Shown here: positions 26,233 through 36,289 of the stretch, piece after piece
Numbering within the stretch: position 1 is the stretch's first letter
Layout: every line of letters starts with the position of its first letter
Assembly: GCA_036320915.1 (NCBI GenBank)
Contig: JAXBDG010000002.1
Location: 1,364,001 to 1,428,000, forward strand
Origin: Linnemannia elongata
Taxonomy: Eukaryota; Mortierellomycota; Mortierellomycetes; Mortierellales; Mortierellaceae
Length of the DNA: 64,000 nucleotides
Direction of reading: 5' to 3'
The notes under the pieces: model-generated
The model's database searches: none
The model's input: the letters and a program-made list of their open reading frames with translations, nothing else
Told to the model about the DNA's origin: nothing
Made by a program: the position numbers and the translations under genes

Positions 26233-26583
26233 TCAAGGACCGAGTCCAAAGTCCAAAGGCTGGGGCTTCTTTTCTTTCTCAACCTCTTGCGCTGCCCCCA
26301 CAGTCTTGTTACAGACAGGGCCATGTCCAAAGTGAGGGTTCCAGTTTGTTGGACAAGGAATGAGGATAGCTGTTCTCGTCGGTGCAACATCATCTTGTGT
26401 TGTTGCTGCTGTTGTCTCTGCAACTCCCACGTTGTCGTCGACGTCGGCAGTGTTGTCGTTGTCGTGTCGCTGCTGCAGCTGTTCGAGATCGAGTACTTGG
26501 ACGGGCGCTGCAGTTGAGTAGGAGGTGAAGGCGAGGCCGAGAACCAAGGACAGTACGACAGAGAGAAAGATCGAGATTCTCAT
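26233..26583 (-). CDS. Small secreted protein with a two-Cys loop
   Basis: 116 residues. The start at 26583 begins MRISIFLSVVLSLVLGLAF, a clear signal peptide with probable cleavage after YSTA|APVQV. An in-frame extension upstream exists but places charged sequence before the signal. The mature region is acidic and Asp/Thr/Val-rich, then ends with CPTNWNPHFGHGPVC (13 residues between two Cys), a Lys/Glu patch and QPLDFGLGP. It shares the A-P-V after the signal and the strand with the neighbouring precursors but has no LSKRR unit. It could be a diverged member or an unrelated secreted protein. The two Cys may form a small disulfide loop. Confidence 0.6.
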   Translation of the reverse strand: MRISIFLSVVLSLVLGLAFTSYSTAAPVQVLDLEQLQQRHDNDNTADVDDNVGVAETTAATTQDDVAPTRTAILIPCPTNWNPHFGHGPVCNKTVGAAQEVEKEKKPQPLDFGLGP

Positions 26584-27699
26584 TGCTGTGGAGTTTGCGG
26601 GTTGGTGTATGTTATTTTTTTGGTAGTGGGATGAGGGAAGGAGAAGAGTCTGGATAAAGGATATGATAACGTGAAGATGCGATGGCGAAAGGGAGGAAAG
26701 GAAGAAAGAGTTAAGACGACATGACCTTTTTATTTTATTCCAATATTGAAACAGCGAAGAATGGACTCCCTCAACTTTCGGGATCAAACCATTGGCTCAA
26801 TATAGACGCAACGGACCATGGCAAATTCTTCGGTCTTCCCTTTTTTGATTTTTACATCTCTCATGAATCTAACATAAGCAAACAATACACCAACTGCGAG
26901 TAAGCGTACATCCATAAATGGCTTTGCTTCAAACATGTTTCTACTGGGTACTTATTTCTCAGTATGCCTTCGCCTGTTCTCATCAAAGAGGCACGCAGAC
27001 GCGAATAGTAGGTGTGAAAAAAGTGGAAAAGGAACAAGAGAAACAAAAGAGGAAACCCTTGCTACCACACTTCGTGTGGAACGCACAAGCTAGGCAAAGG
27101 GCAGAGCCCACACTTTAACTGAAGATAGCACTCATGCTCAGACTCCTCCTCTCCGTCGTCAGATGTGACTGGAGAGTTATACCTGAGGTATGTATTGGAG
27201 AAGATGGTATGGCCGGATCAGTCGCGTGGTGGGAGAGGTCCAGGGCCTTACTAGTGGTAATGGTAGTAGTTGTGAGGGCAGCAAGGCGTGAGGGAAGATA
27301 CATGAGAGGGAAGGCCAAAACGAGGCCAGTGGGAAAGATAATACCTCCTGCTCTTGCTTCCATTCACGCTCTTTTTTACTTTGAAGGACAACCAGGGACA
27401 CTTTTAAAGTCGTATTGCAAACGAGTTGTTGTATTTTTAAGTCTCTTCATTATTAAATTATAGCCTATGGTGATCATAGGACTGGAGAGGGGGCGTAAAG
27501 GAGGACAGGAAGAGGATGAGAAGAACGAAAAGGGAAGGTATAAGATCTTCACATTCCACTGAAAAAAGAAAAGGATTATAACGAAAAAAAAACGAAGGGA
27601 TTAAAACAATGAAAGATCAGGAGTACCCGATCAAGCACTCGAGACCAGCTCGATGGCGCCATGAAAACAGGACTACCACACCGCGGGAACTCTCTCTCC
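26584..27699. other. Spacer in the peptide array
   Basis: No confident gene. An 82-codon minus-strand frame (27115-27363) has a hydrophobic N-terminus but no LSKRR unit, and was not called. Confidence 0.4.
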
Positions 27700-28197
27700 T
27701 CAGTGCGCGGTGGTGCTGGTAAGGTCGCGCTTCATATCATCATAGGGTCGTCGTCCGCCTCTCGCTGCTCGCTTGTACAGATCGACAGCGTTCTCGAACT
27801 GGGGCTCGGAAACCTCTTCCTCAATGATGGTTGTGGAGGAAAGGTCGCGCTTCAATTCATCAGTATAGGGCCGACTTCCGCCTCTGATCCCTCGCTTGGA
27901 AAGATGATCGCCTTCCTGGGATCTCAGTTCGGATAGCTCTTTGAGAGCGGTGTCCAAGGAAAGGTCCCGCTTCAAATCGTCGAAGGGCGGTCTTTCGCCT
28001 CTCGCTGTTCGCTTGTAAAGGGCAGGGGTGAGGACCGGAAGGTTGGCTTGGTTGGCGCCGGTGATGTGGAAGGTCTTGGGGGCAGCAATGGATCCGGCAA
28101 GGCGAAAAGGGACCGGGACAGCATTGATCAAACCGGAAGCAAACAGCAAGGCCAAGAGAGCGGTGCAGGGCAAATAGGTGATGTCGTTGACCTTCAT
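27700..28197 (-). CDS. Secreted Kex2-type repeat peptide precursor C (Arg-rich cores)
   Basis: 165 residues, starting MKVNDITYLP with signal peptide (ALLALLFASG) and likely cut near INA|VPVPF. Three units follow. Their cores stand between KR sites: TARGERPPFDDL-KR, GIRGGSRPYTDEL-KR and AARGGRRPYDDM-KR, each then followed by D-L-(S/T). These 12-13 residue cores share (A/G)xRGxxRPxxDxL/M and differ from the YGxxxYV cores of its neighbours, although signal, spacer and flanking L(S/Y)KR and KRDL signals match. Processing by a Kex2-like protease is the natural reading. TATAAAA lies about 185 nt upstream (28381-28387, minus). Peptide function is unknown. Confidence 0.78.
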   Translation of the reverse strand: MKVNDITYLPCTALLALLFASGLINAVPVPFRLAGSIAAPKTFHITGANQANLPVLTPALYKRTARGERPPFDDLKRDLSLDTALKELSELRSQEGDHLSKRGIRGGSRPYTDELKRDLSSTTIIEEEVSEPQFENAVDLYKRAARGGRRPYDDMKRDLTSTTAH

Positions 28198-30109
28198 TGT
28201 GAAACTGTACCGTAAAAAAAAAATTGAGGGTATGAATGAAGAGAGGGATGGGCTGTGAGGAGATTTTTTATGAATGGAAGTCGCTGGTGTGTAGGTAGGC
28301 GTTACTCGGTGTGAGTGGTAGGAAGAGGAAGATGGTCAGTGAGTTGATGAAAAGGAAGATAAACGTGCGTGGTCGAGTCCTTTTATAACATGATGAAAAA
28401 GAGGCGGGAATTACTTCGCCATGGGCAAGGCAATGGCAAGATCACGCTAAAGATGCAAAATAGAACTCGACTAATCATGCAATGCATGGTGTACGAAGCA
28501 GGAAGCAGGCGTAAAATGAAATGCAAAAAAAAAAAAAAAAAAAAAAAAAAAGGTAACAAGCAAGAAGTCTTGTTCTCCCATTTCCTTTTCTGTGATGTGT
28601 AACCATGTTTGGGCTTCAATGAAGAAAACCAACAGGACCGAACAGGGCTCACAAGGGGAAAACATTAATTGCAAAGAGGCGAGCCAAATCGCGTGTCGTT
28701 GAAGACAATAGGCAAAGTGGCGGGTTCATGGGCGCCATGGTATTAAGGTTAATGCCTCGCCCCTTATTCTTTGTCTTCTTCTCTCCTATCCGTTCTATAC
28801 AAGCAAGAACGGTAAGTTCTTTCATTTCTCAATTGATGAGAGGAGGTGTTTCTACACTATAGAAGTTCGATGCGTTGCTGAGCCCGATCAAAAAGAAAGG
28901 TAGTGGCGCCTTAAATTCTTTTCTGGTGTGGAGGAGCGATCAATGCCAAAGTAGGAGAATTAAACGAGGGAGATGGCACACATCTTGCTTGTCTTGAGAA
29001 GACGTGATAAATTACGGCGTGAAGTAGCAGCCTAATGCTGCTAAGAGATAGCAACAGACACACCCGTCTTCCCTCTCTTACGCCATATGGGGACAAGCCC
29101 TCTGCACCTCCACGCACCACAATTTAATGCCTCACCTACTACATCTTTGCTTGCCAATGTGCAAATTTATTTTTTTCATGTCTCTACACTTATGAAAAAG
29201 CAAACGCCGAGTGAAAAATAAGAAAAAAAAAGGTGGAAGATCGAAGAGGGTGGGCGTAACGCTCGACCAAGAGGCGTAGACGTCCTACACTATATGATAA
29301 TATGAGAGGTTTTTACCTTGCCTCTTCTTTGTGCCCTGTTTTTCTTGAAAGGTATAGGGTGCCACCCTCACCATCCCCTACACATTTTTCAACTACGCCA
29401 AACTGCTAGTTCTCAACGCGTTGTTTTGCTCAGTTTAGACCACTTTTCTTTCCTTTTTGCTAGGTATTGATACCACACCAACTCCATTTCTCGGTAGTCG
29501 CAGTCCAGACCATGCTCTTGGAGTGTGGGAGTCATAGATGAGCAGTAATTGAGAACCTGAATGGACATGACTGACATGGCCAGGGAGATAGGGAAAGGAT
29601 GTGTAGAGAATCTACTGGCAGCTTTGATCGTCGTCGTTGAAGCCGCGGGGAGAGAGAAGCTTGTGATTGGCTAGGACGTGATTGAGATATCATTACTGAT
29701 GTGCAGAAAACACGACATGAAACGAGAACAGATAACAAGTGATTGATTCAAAGATAACAAAAGGATAGTTCAAGAGGGAGTTCTGACACTTGTGTGTGCC
29801 AAGTATGATCGTGTACACCTTCCATTCGCACGCGGCGAGTTGGGCTTACCACAAATTTCAATTATCTAGATGCGAGTCCGATGGACTGTAGCATTGGGTG
29901 TAAAAAGCATCATCAGGATTTTATTTGTGAGATATGGCATGCTTGCTTGCACGCTTTTTAGACTCAAGAGCATAGGAGGGAAAACAGAGGATCTAAAATG
30001 GGAAGGCATAGGTATCTATTTCTATCTTCCTGTAAAATAAGGACACAAGTACCAAGCGAACGGCGCTTGGAGAACCCGACACGGCTCTTAGTGGATTAGC
30101 GTTGGGGCT
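28198..30109. other. Spacer in the peptide array with a unit remnant
   Basis: No gene could be supported over about 1.9 kb. It has an A run of about 27 near 28525-28551. Just downstream of precursor D, a minus-strand stretch at about 30046-30078 reads VGFSKRRSLG in a shifted frame, a probable decayed unit. Confidence 0.4.
30046..30078 (-). pseudogene. Decayed LSKRR unit downstream of precursor D
   Basis: Out of frame with precursor D and beyond its stop, the minus strand encodes VGFSKRRS. The DNA word cggcgcttgga matches the KRR-encoding word in intact units. The stretch is short, so chance similarity is possible. Confidence 0.3.
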
Positions 30110-30475
30110 TCATATCGTCAGGCGAGGTAATGGGAAAAGGTCACGCGTTTCGTACTTGGGATGGCCGACAAATTCAAGTTTCCCGTAGACTATCGCTCGA
30201 CGCTTGGACAATTCGACATTGTTCACGGACTCGGACTCAGGTTCCTTAGGAGCGATGGCGGTGGGAAGATCACGCTTGTAAATGACTGGGATGACAGCCG
30301 GAGGGTGGACCTTGATGGGGATTGGAGATAGGGTGGTGCGAGAAATGGCAATGGGTCCAACGTGACGAACTGGAACCGGAACAGCGGAAGCCAGGATGGT
30401 AAAGGCGATGCCAACCATAGCCAATAGGGCCACGAGGGGAGACCAGAAAAGACGAGGGACGATGTTGATCTTCAT
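30110..30475 (-). CDS. Secreted Kex2-type peptide precursor D (single unit)
   Basis: 121 residues from ATG 30475 (MKINIVPRLFW, aligned with the MK starts of the paralogues). An ATG six codons upstream is possible, and the longer open frame upstream is not credible. The signal peptide ends near ILASA|VPVPV. A first basic site lies at VIYKR-DLP, then an acidic spacer, VELSKRR, the core AIVYGKLEFVGHPKYET and RD. The core closely matches the last core of precursor A (AILYGKVEYVGHPKYYT), so the two share a recent ancestor for that unit. Two TTTATA words (30624-30637) give TATAAA on the minus strand about 150 nt upstream. Confidence 0.75.
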   Translation of the reverse strand: MKINIVPRLFWSPLVALLAMVGIAFTILASAVPVPVRHVGPIAISRTTLSPIPIKVHPPAVIPVIYKRDLPTAIAPKEPESESVNNVELSKRRAIVYGKLEFVGHPKYETRDLFPLPRLTI

Positions 30476-31351
30476 CGGAGAGAGAGTGTTCATGGAAGTG
30501 AAAGGCGAGAGAGTTTTGCGCGTGTTTTTTTTTTGTGTGTGTGTTGGTGTTGACTGATGGTGTGTGGGTGCCTGCAAGAGATCGATGATTTGATAAGGAA
30601 AACCGAGGTGCGATCTGGATAACTTTATACCTTTATACAACAGGTGCGGTTGCCTATGTATGATATGTAAACACGAGTGAACCCCAATCAACAGTCGTAG
30701 CCTTCTCGTTTCCGCTTTCCTCTCGCGCATCACCTCTCGAGCACCATCAAGCAGTTGGAAAGGAATCAGTAAACAAAATACTTCAAGAGGAGGCGAAAAT
30801 ACAGATGTAATGAAGGCGACAAGGCTATGTCGCTGATTGGATGATTGTTAATATTTTCGCCCCTTTCGTTATTGTTCACTTCTCCTGTTGCTTTGCCTCT
30901 CTGGACTAGATCAATTAGTGCTGATTTGAAGAGTCCGCTGTGGCGCGTAGATTAGTGGCTTTAAAATTTTTACGCCTATGTTCACTTCCTCTCCATGTTC
31001 AAAGTCTCTACTTTTGTTATAGGCTCGACGCATGCCAGAATGCCATGCATCGTTCAATTTTTCTTGTTTTTTATCGAATGCTGGCATCGTAGAAAAGACA
31101 AGTATTTGATATTGATGATGACGCGTTGTGAATAAAGAAAAGGATTTACTAGCCATAAGAAAGATAGCCAAGGAATGTAAAACCAAAAGAGGGTTAAAGG
31201 AACAAAGGCGGAAAGACGAATGAGAATAAAAGAGATCAGGAGAGGTAAAGGAGTATTTTTTCTACACAGCTACCCCGAATAAGAACCACACACTCACGTC
31301 TCTCATGGCTGCTCGGCCTTCTTCTCAGTGAATGACGTTTGCAGGGTTGCG
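30476..31351. other. Spacer between precursors D and E
   Basis: No gene is supported. Contains the TATA words of precursor D and the 3' flank of E. In frame after the stop of E the minus strand reads RNPANVIH then stop, which recalls the NPADI of intact cores. Confidence 0.35.
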
Positions 31352-31738
31352 TTATTCATCCTCGATTTCGATCATCATGCCATAGGGGTTGTCGGCCATC
31401 ATACGGCGCTTTGACAGATCAACATAATTCTCGAACTCCTCCTTCTCAGGTGTCGTGGAGGACAAGTCGCGCTCCATGTAGCTGTCAGGATGGGCGGCTT
31501 GGATCTGTTCAGATTTCCTCATTCGGTGCTTGGTCAGCTCAACACTCCCCTCCATCGACTCGGACTGGGAAGGAGGAATGAGTTCGATCGACTCGGGAGT
31601 TCGCTCAGTGAAGGCTTGACTCAAGGCTGTCAAGACTGGGGCTGCTGAGGTCAAATCGATGGAGATGGTGCCGACGGTAGCCAGCAGGACCACAAGGAGG
31701 ACGGTCCATGGCAGGTGACAAATCTTGCTGGACTTCAT
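31352..31738 (-). CDS. Secreted peptide precursor E (degenerate units)
   Basis: 128 residues. The start at 31738 gives MKSSKICHLPW and a signal peptide (TVLLVVLLATVG) with likely cut near LTSA|APV. Two units follow. The first reads VELTKHR-MRKSEQIQAAHPDSYME-RDL, in which the first basic site has become KHR and the second ER, so both may be cut poorly. The second reads VDLSKRR-MMADNPYGMMIEIEDE and ends without a closing basic pair. The first core is homologous to the second core of precursor F (MRKSGQIQTVHPDDYMK). TATAAAA lies 139 nt upstream (31876-31882, minus). It may be a functional gene with weakened processing or an early stage of decay. Confidence 0.7.
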   Translation of the reverse strand: MKSSKICHLPWTVLLVVLLATVGTISIDLTSAAPVLTALSQAFTERTPESIELIPPSQSESMEGSVELTKHRMRKSEQIQAAHPDSYMERDLSSTTPEKEEFENYVDLSKRRMMADNPYGMMIEIEDE

Positions 31739-33289
31739 GTTGACTTTTTTTCTTGTTTTTGGTAAGGTGTAAGTAGGGAGGGTCAAAGTATGTTTTGTGG
31801 ATTTGTTGTTCTTTATGAGCTATCGATGAATGTGTTAGATAATGAAGAACCAAAACACGAGGGTCTGTGGATGTCTTTTATAGCTTGATGGGCCTTAGGG
31901 GTGGCTGTCTGTCCGTGTAGAAAACAGTGAGTGTGACTTGCCCCAAGCCGAAGACAATAATAGAAAAGTAATTCTTCAAACGCCGTGTGAACGTAGAGGG
32001 TCATTTGAAGGGCGCGCGACCAACATCGGACAGGATCTGTGTCAATAGAGGGAAAAACAGACTTCACTGTTCAAGTCGGCATTCTCGCCTCTCATCCTAT
32101 TGTAATCTATTTTCTTCTATCCCCTTGTAGCTGTCGTTATTGCCCTGTGCATCCCCGATTTTGTTATTTCCTTATTATCTGCCGTCCTTTTCTTTCTTAA
32201 AGAAGGAGAACAATTAAGGGAGGGAGATCGAGTCAGATGAGGCTTTGAGTCTGGGGACAATAGACACACATTGGACAATAAGGATAGGTGTAGATAAAGG
32301 CAATGGAGGCCTCAGTCGATGAGAGATACAAGCCATCAGGAAAGTATTTGGGAGCGAACAGTGGAGTATGAACTGCTGTGGGTGGCGTGTGTTTCTAAGA
32401 CAGCTCGAATTCATGAGCAGTTGAGAAACGTGGTTGTTGGACAACCTGCTACAAAAACGATAGTGAGGAAGATAGACATGAGATGGTTCCACAGCTGGAA
32501 AACGATTTTTCCCGTCCTTGAGATGAGTGATTTGTGTTGTGAAAGAATGTCAAACAGATACTGACAAGCAAGGATAGACAAGCAGACAACAGAAGCATTA
32601 ATAACGGAACATGTGAGCGCCTTCCAAAACAAAAAGATCAAAACAATAAGTAAACCAGCTGTCACGGCTCCAGTACGGTTCAGCCCCCACTTCGTTTGTT
32701 ATCACAGGGAAAAAATCAAGCATGAACGACATAGCACCAAGATGCGAGTATTTGGGGTCTAGTTGTGTGGCACGAAGTTGTCTGTAGCTAAGCCCCTTGT
32801 ACGCGACCCTATGCTTTTTTTACACTTGTCAAGAAAATTCTTCAAGGAACCCTAGAAAAGGCACACAAAACAAGTGGGCTGGCATTCACTATGCCATCTC
32901 AGAGTCAAGTAAGGATTGCTGGGATTAAGAAAAGAATGGACAAGATAATGCTACCGAGAGGGGAGCCGTGGGATGTAAGGGAAGAAATGATTTGCAGAAG
33001 GTTGAGTGTAATTTTATGCCGCTTTTTCTAACAACATAGAGTAATGACTCGTACTCCAGGTTTGGATTCCAGAGCGCAGGAATTCATGTCAACAAAAATA
33101 AACAGGGGAAAGTGGACAAGGAGAGAGGGAATGGAGAAGAATGGAAATAGGCATGGGCAAGGATGGGGTAAGTAAATGTATTTGCGCCAATTTCAAGTAA
33201 GAGTCATAAGGTCTTGTGTCAGTGTAAGAGCAATTGAAAACGATTGCCCAAACGACGCTCCGATAGCTCGACACATTCCTCCTCCGCTT
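31739..33289. other. Spacer between precursors E and F
   Basis: No gene is supported over about 1.5 kb. Small open frames at 32214-32665 on both strands overlap each other and lack signal peptides or units. Confidence 0.4.
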
Positions 33290-33437
33290 TCACCTCTTCT
33301 ACCATAGGCTTGAGCTTCTCCTCGGAGGTAATAGTGTTGCTGATGTGTACGGTACAGGGGACGTCCTCGCGCTTCTTTTAGTGGCCAGGATTGACATATC
33401 TAATGATCCCATTCGCTATCACTCTATGCTTGAAGAA
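33290..33437 (-). pseudogene. Decayed terminal units of precursor F
   Basis: In the same frame as precursor F and directly after its stop, the sequence reads FFKHRVIANGIIRYVNPGH, a second TAA, then KKRED, and further on VELSERRLGN before a final stop. This is a recognisable LSKRR-core-KRRD unit plus the beginning of another, interrupted by two in-frame stops (33438-33440 and 33378-33380). Precursor F therefore probably once had more units and was shortened by a nonsense change. Confidence 0.6.
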
Positions 33438-34115
33438 TTAAGCACCATTCTCAGACTCGGATTCGGACTCGGACTCAGACTTGGACTCGGACTTGGGTTC
33501 GTCCTCAGGCGTGGTGGTAGCGAAAGGAAGGTCGCGCTTCATGTAGTCATCGGGGTGTACGGTTTGGATCTGCCCAGATTTCCTCATTCGGCGCTTAAAC
33601 AGGGCAACACCCTCCTCAGGCACCTTCTCAGAAGTGATGGTGGTGAAGGCAGAGGGATGATCGCGTCTCCTGATGTCGGCGGGGTTGACGTATCGAATCG
33701 CTCCATAAACCTGCATTCGACGTTTTGAGAGCTTGACATCGCCTTCAGTCTCGAAATCCTTCCCTTCTTCAACGGACTTGACACCAGGCTTGGCCCGGTT
33801 GTAGATTTTGACGCCTGGAGTGTCGATATAGCATTCCATGACAGAGTCGATCAGGTGGCGAAAGTCTTCATCATCCCGCTCGCCCTGATTCCAGCGAAAG
33901 ACCTGGGTAGCGACGGTATGGTCGACTTGAGTGGGATAGGAGCCAGGTCTATCAGCAGGGATGGCAGTTTGGATAGTGGGAATAGGAACTTCGGTTCTGG
34001 AAGAGAAAGATGCAATTGGGGCTGAAGATACCAGGACGTTCGAGCTGGTACTAGCCGTGGCAATCAGGGCTAAGATGACGGACCAGAGCAAACGTGAGAG
34101 GTTGTCGAGCTTCAT
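33438..34115 (-). CDS. Secreted Kex2-type repeat peptide precursor F (truncated)
   Basis: 225 residues from ATG 34115 (MKLDNLSRLLW), with signal peptide SVILALIATAST and likely cut near LVSSA|PIAS. A 90-residue non-repeat region with one Cys precedes two units. They are VKLSKRR-MQVYGAIRYVNPADIR-RRD and VALFKRR-MRKSGQIQTVHPDDYM-KRD. An acidic Ser/Glu repeat tail follows and ends at a stop inside what was the next spacer. The first core is nearly that of precursor A; the second matches precursor E. F thus combines units found separately in two other genes. No good TATA is seen; TTAAAA lies about 145 nt upstream. Confidence 0.75.
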   Translation of the reverse strand: MKLDNLSRLLWSVILALIATASTSSNVLVSSAPIASFSSRTEVPIPTIQTAIPADRPGSYPTQVDHTVATQVFRWNQGERDDEDFRHLIDSVMECYIDTPGVKIYNRAKPGVKSVEEGKDFETEGDVKLSKRRMQVYGAIRYVNPADIRRRDHPSAFTTITSEKVPEEGVALFKRRMRKSGQIQTVHPDDYMKRDLPFATTTPEDEPKSESKSESESESESENGA

Positions 34116-35599
34116 TCTCGTGGAGGTAAACGGAAAGAGAGAGAGCGAGGTGTTTGTGTTGACGTTATTGTGCGTGTGTTGTTCTGAGGTGGGATAAATC
34201 GATTCCTGCGTTTGAAAAGGGCAAAAAAAAAGGAAAGATGGATTGCATTCTTGCAGGATCTTTTAACCCAAAGCAATAACGGCGACACAAGTAGTGGTGC
34301 AGGTTAAAAGACAGAGACTAGAGTACCAGAGAAGCAAGAATAGGGTTACGGTCTTGGCTAAATGACCATATTTAGCGATTGATCGTGGTAGCAACAGCGA
34401 GACGGGTTGAAGATATGTCGTGTATGTGGTATGATAGTGAGGAGAGGGAATCAAACACCGCAAACACCAACGACAAACCCCTTTCTGCCCGGTTTACTCT
34501 TTTCCTTCCACATTTAGTCCATTAGTTTCACCCGCCTCCCGATAAAAAAATCAAACCAACATTATGCTGTGGTACGGCCGGAAGGTGGAGAGCTTCCATG
34601 CAGTCAATGAAAAATGGTAGCATTCAAACGACATACATTAACAAGATCAGCGTGTGTGTCGTATCCTTCTTTGTCGTTTCATTTCTCTTCGCTCACTTTG
34701 CTACTTTCAAGCGGGAATAAATATTCCTCGCATTAGATGTGGTTGCCTTCACAGGCTGACAGTCTGGTCACACAAAATGAGAATGCACCTTAGAGGCAGC
34801 TCTTTTCTTTTCGAAAGGTGTATAATTGGGTGGCTGAGAGAGACCGACGGGTGAAAAAAAAAATGAACATACACTCTTTGTTTAACTTATCAGTCCCATA
34901 CGAGCCATCCTTCCTCCGTCTCCTTCCTTTTCCATCGTTTTGCAAAGTCTGGCTTGATCACCTCTTCGATACATTTTCCAACACACTCTACCATCTATTC
35001 GGTGCTCCACTTGTGGTTTGATTTGCTTGGCGCCTTTATTTTTTCTGGGTTTCTCTTTGAATTACGAAAGTAGAAATCAGAAAAGTGGCGGGCGACAGGA
35101 GATAATTCATCATTCATTCGTTTCAAAAAAAACAACATGGGCACTGGAGATATGTATACTATCAAAGCTTTCTTTACCCGGATTAGCTTCTGTTATCGAT
35201 GTGGTTTCCTTATACGGGACGCTCTTTCTAACCCAAAACAAAGAAATGAAATGAAATGGGATATGTAATCAAGAAGAGCGAAGAGTTGTGATTGGTTGGG
35301 GCGCGATCGTGTTATCGACCCGCTGATAGACAATATATTGATGAGGGCGCAGCTCGGGTACGTGAACAAAATGAACTGGAAAGGATTAATTTGGTGATAG
35401 ACGCGTTAGGCCGTGAGGGCATGAGAGAGGGCAAAGAAGGCATAAAAAAAAGTAGACGTCAAAGAAGGGGGGAAAGTGAAAGGAGAGTTCTCTACTTCTT
35501 TTGAAGACAGGGTTAACAGGTCTCCAAGATTTGGTTGGAACTGACGGCGCTCCATCCCAATTTGGAGTTCAATGTCAGTCTATGATCCCTCGTCATAAG
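34116..35599. other. Spacer between precursor F and the broken copy G
   Basis: About 1.5 kb without a supported gene. A plus-strand 70-codon frame (35292-35504) is very rich in Arg, Glu and Gly and has no recognisable feature. The region around 35283-35330 resembles 29661-29700 weakly (gttgtgattggttgggg versus cttgtgattggctagga), perhaps an old duplication. Confidence 0.35.
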
Positions 35600-36074
35600 A
35601 GGCGGTGGGTACCGAGGTCTCGCTCTTAGGTTCTTGTAAGCAAAATCCACCGGTAAGTGTTAGAATCGATCATTTGGCGCCTTAACAAAGGAACAGTGTC
35701 CACAAACTTGAGCTCGTACCCGTACGCGGACTCGGGGTCCTCAGGAACGTCGCGCTTCTCGCAACCGGCAAGTTATCAATAGAGGAGGTGGCGTGCTGCG
35801 TTTTCCCACCTTGTCGCCATTCATTATAGCAAAATCGGGATCTGTCGCTTCCTTGCCCTTCTCCTGGCCGGCCAAGAGCTTGAGAACGTCATCACTGCAG
35901 CCTAACTCCCTTTGAAGGGAGCAGGCAGTATTATTTTTGGAAAGCATCATCAGGTCTGGAAAGAGAGCTGCGACTGGGGCTGAAGAGACTTGAACGTTCG
36001 ATTTGGTGCGGACCATGGCCAGATGGACCCGGAAAGCGGACAACCACAGGAGAGGGCTGTTGTCTCGTTTGATT
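35600..36074 (-). pseudogene. Broken secreted precursor G
   Basis: The minus strand aligns with the start of precursor F. Where F has ATG-AAG-CTC-GAC-AAC, this copy has ATC (36072-36074) at the start codon position, followed by KRDNSPLLW. Later NVQVSSAPVAA matches NVLVSSAPIAS, so the signal peptide region is recognisable but now has charged residues inside its hydrophobic core. The frame then runs to a stop at 35741-35743. A one-base shift upstream of that stop restores GKRD/EKRDVPEDPESAYGYELKFV, a unit-like stretch with YGxxxxV. Loss of the start, a damaged signal and a frameshift together indicate a pseudogene. An upstream ATG at 36103 could in principle give a 120-residue product without a good signal. 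Confidence 0.6.
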
Positions 36075-36289
36075 CTCGTGAAGGGTGAGAGTAAAGGGCT
36101 CATGAGTATGAGAGGCTGGTAAGCAGGGCAAGGAGCAATGCTAGTACGTCTACCGCCTTCCTCGTTGTCATTCTATTTTTTTAACTCAAAGGCCTAATTG
36201 TTAAGAACACCCTCACGAAAATAGGACCAAACAAAAGCGGCAAGAGAACAGTAAAGATGTCAGCTACAGATTTGCTCTAATACTAAAAG

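Noticed and set aside
27115..27363. 82-residue minus-strand frame with hydrophobic N-terminus inside the peptide array
   Set aside because: No LSKRR unit, no S-A-P cut site and no paralogue; could be a decayed relative but cannot be supported.
32214..32665. Overlapping small frames on both strands between precursors E and F
   Set aside because: No signal peptide or unit and mutually overlapping.
35292..35504. 70-residue Arg/Glu-rich plus-strand frame
   Set aside because: Low complexity, no start context or homologous copy; likely chance.
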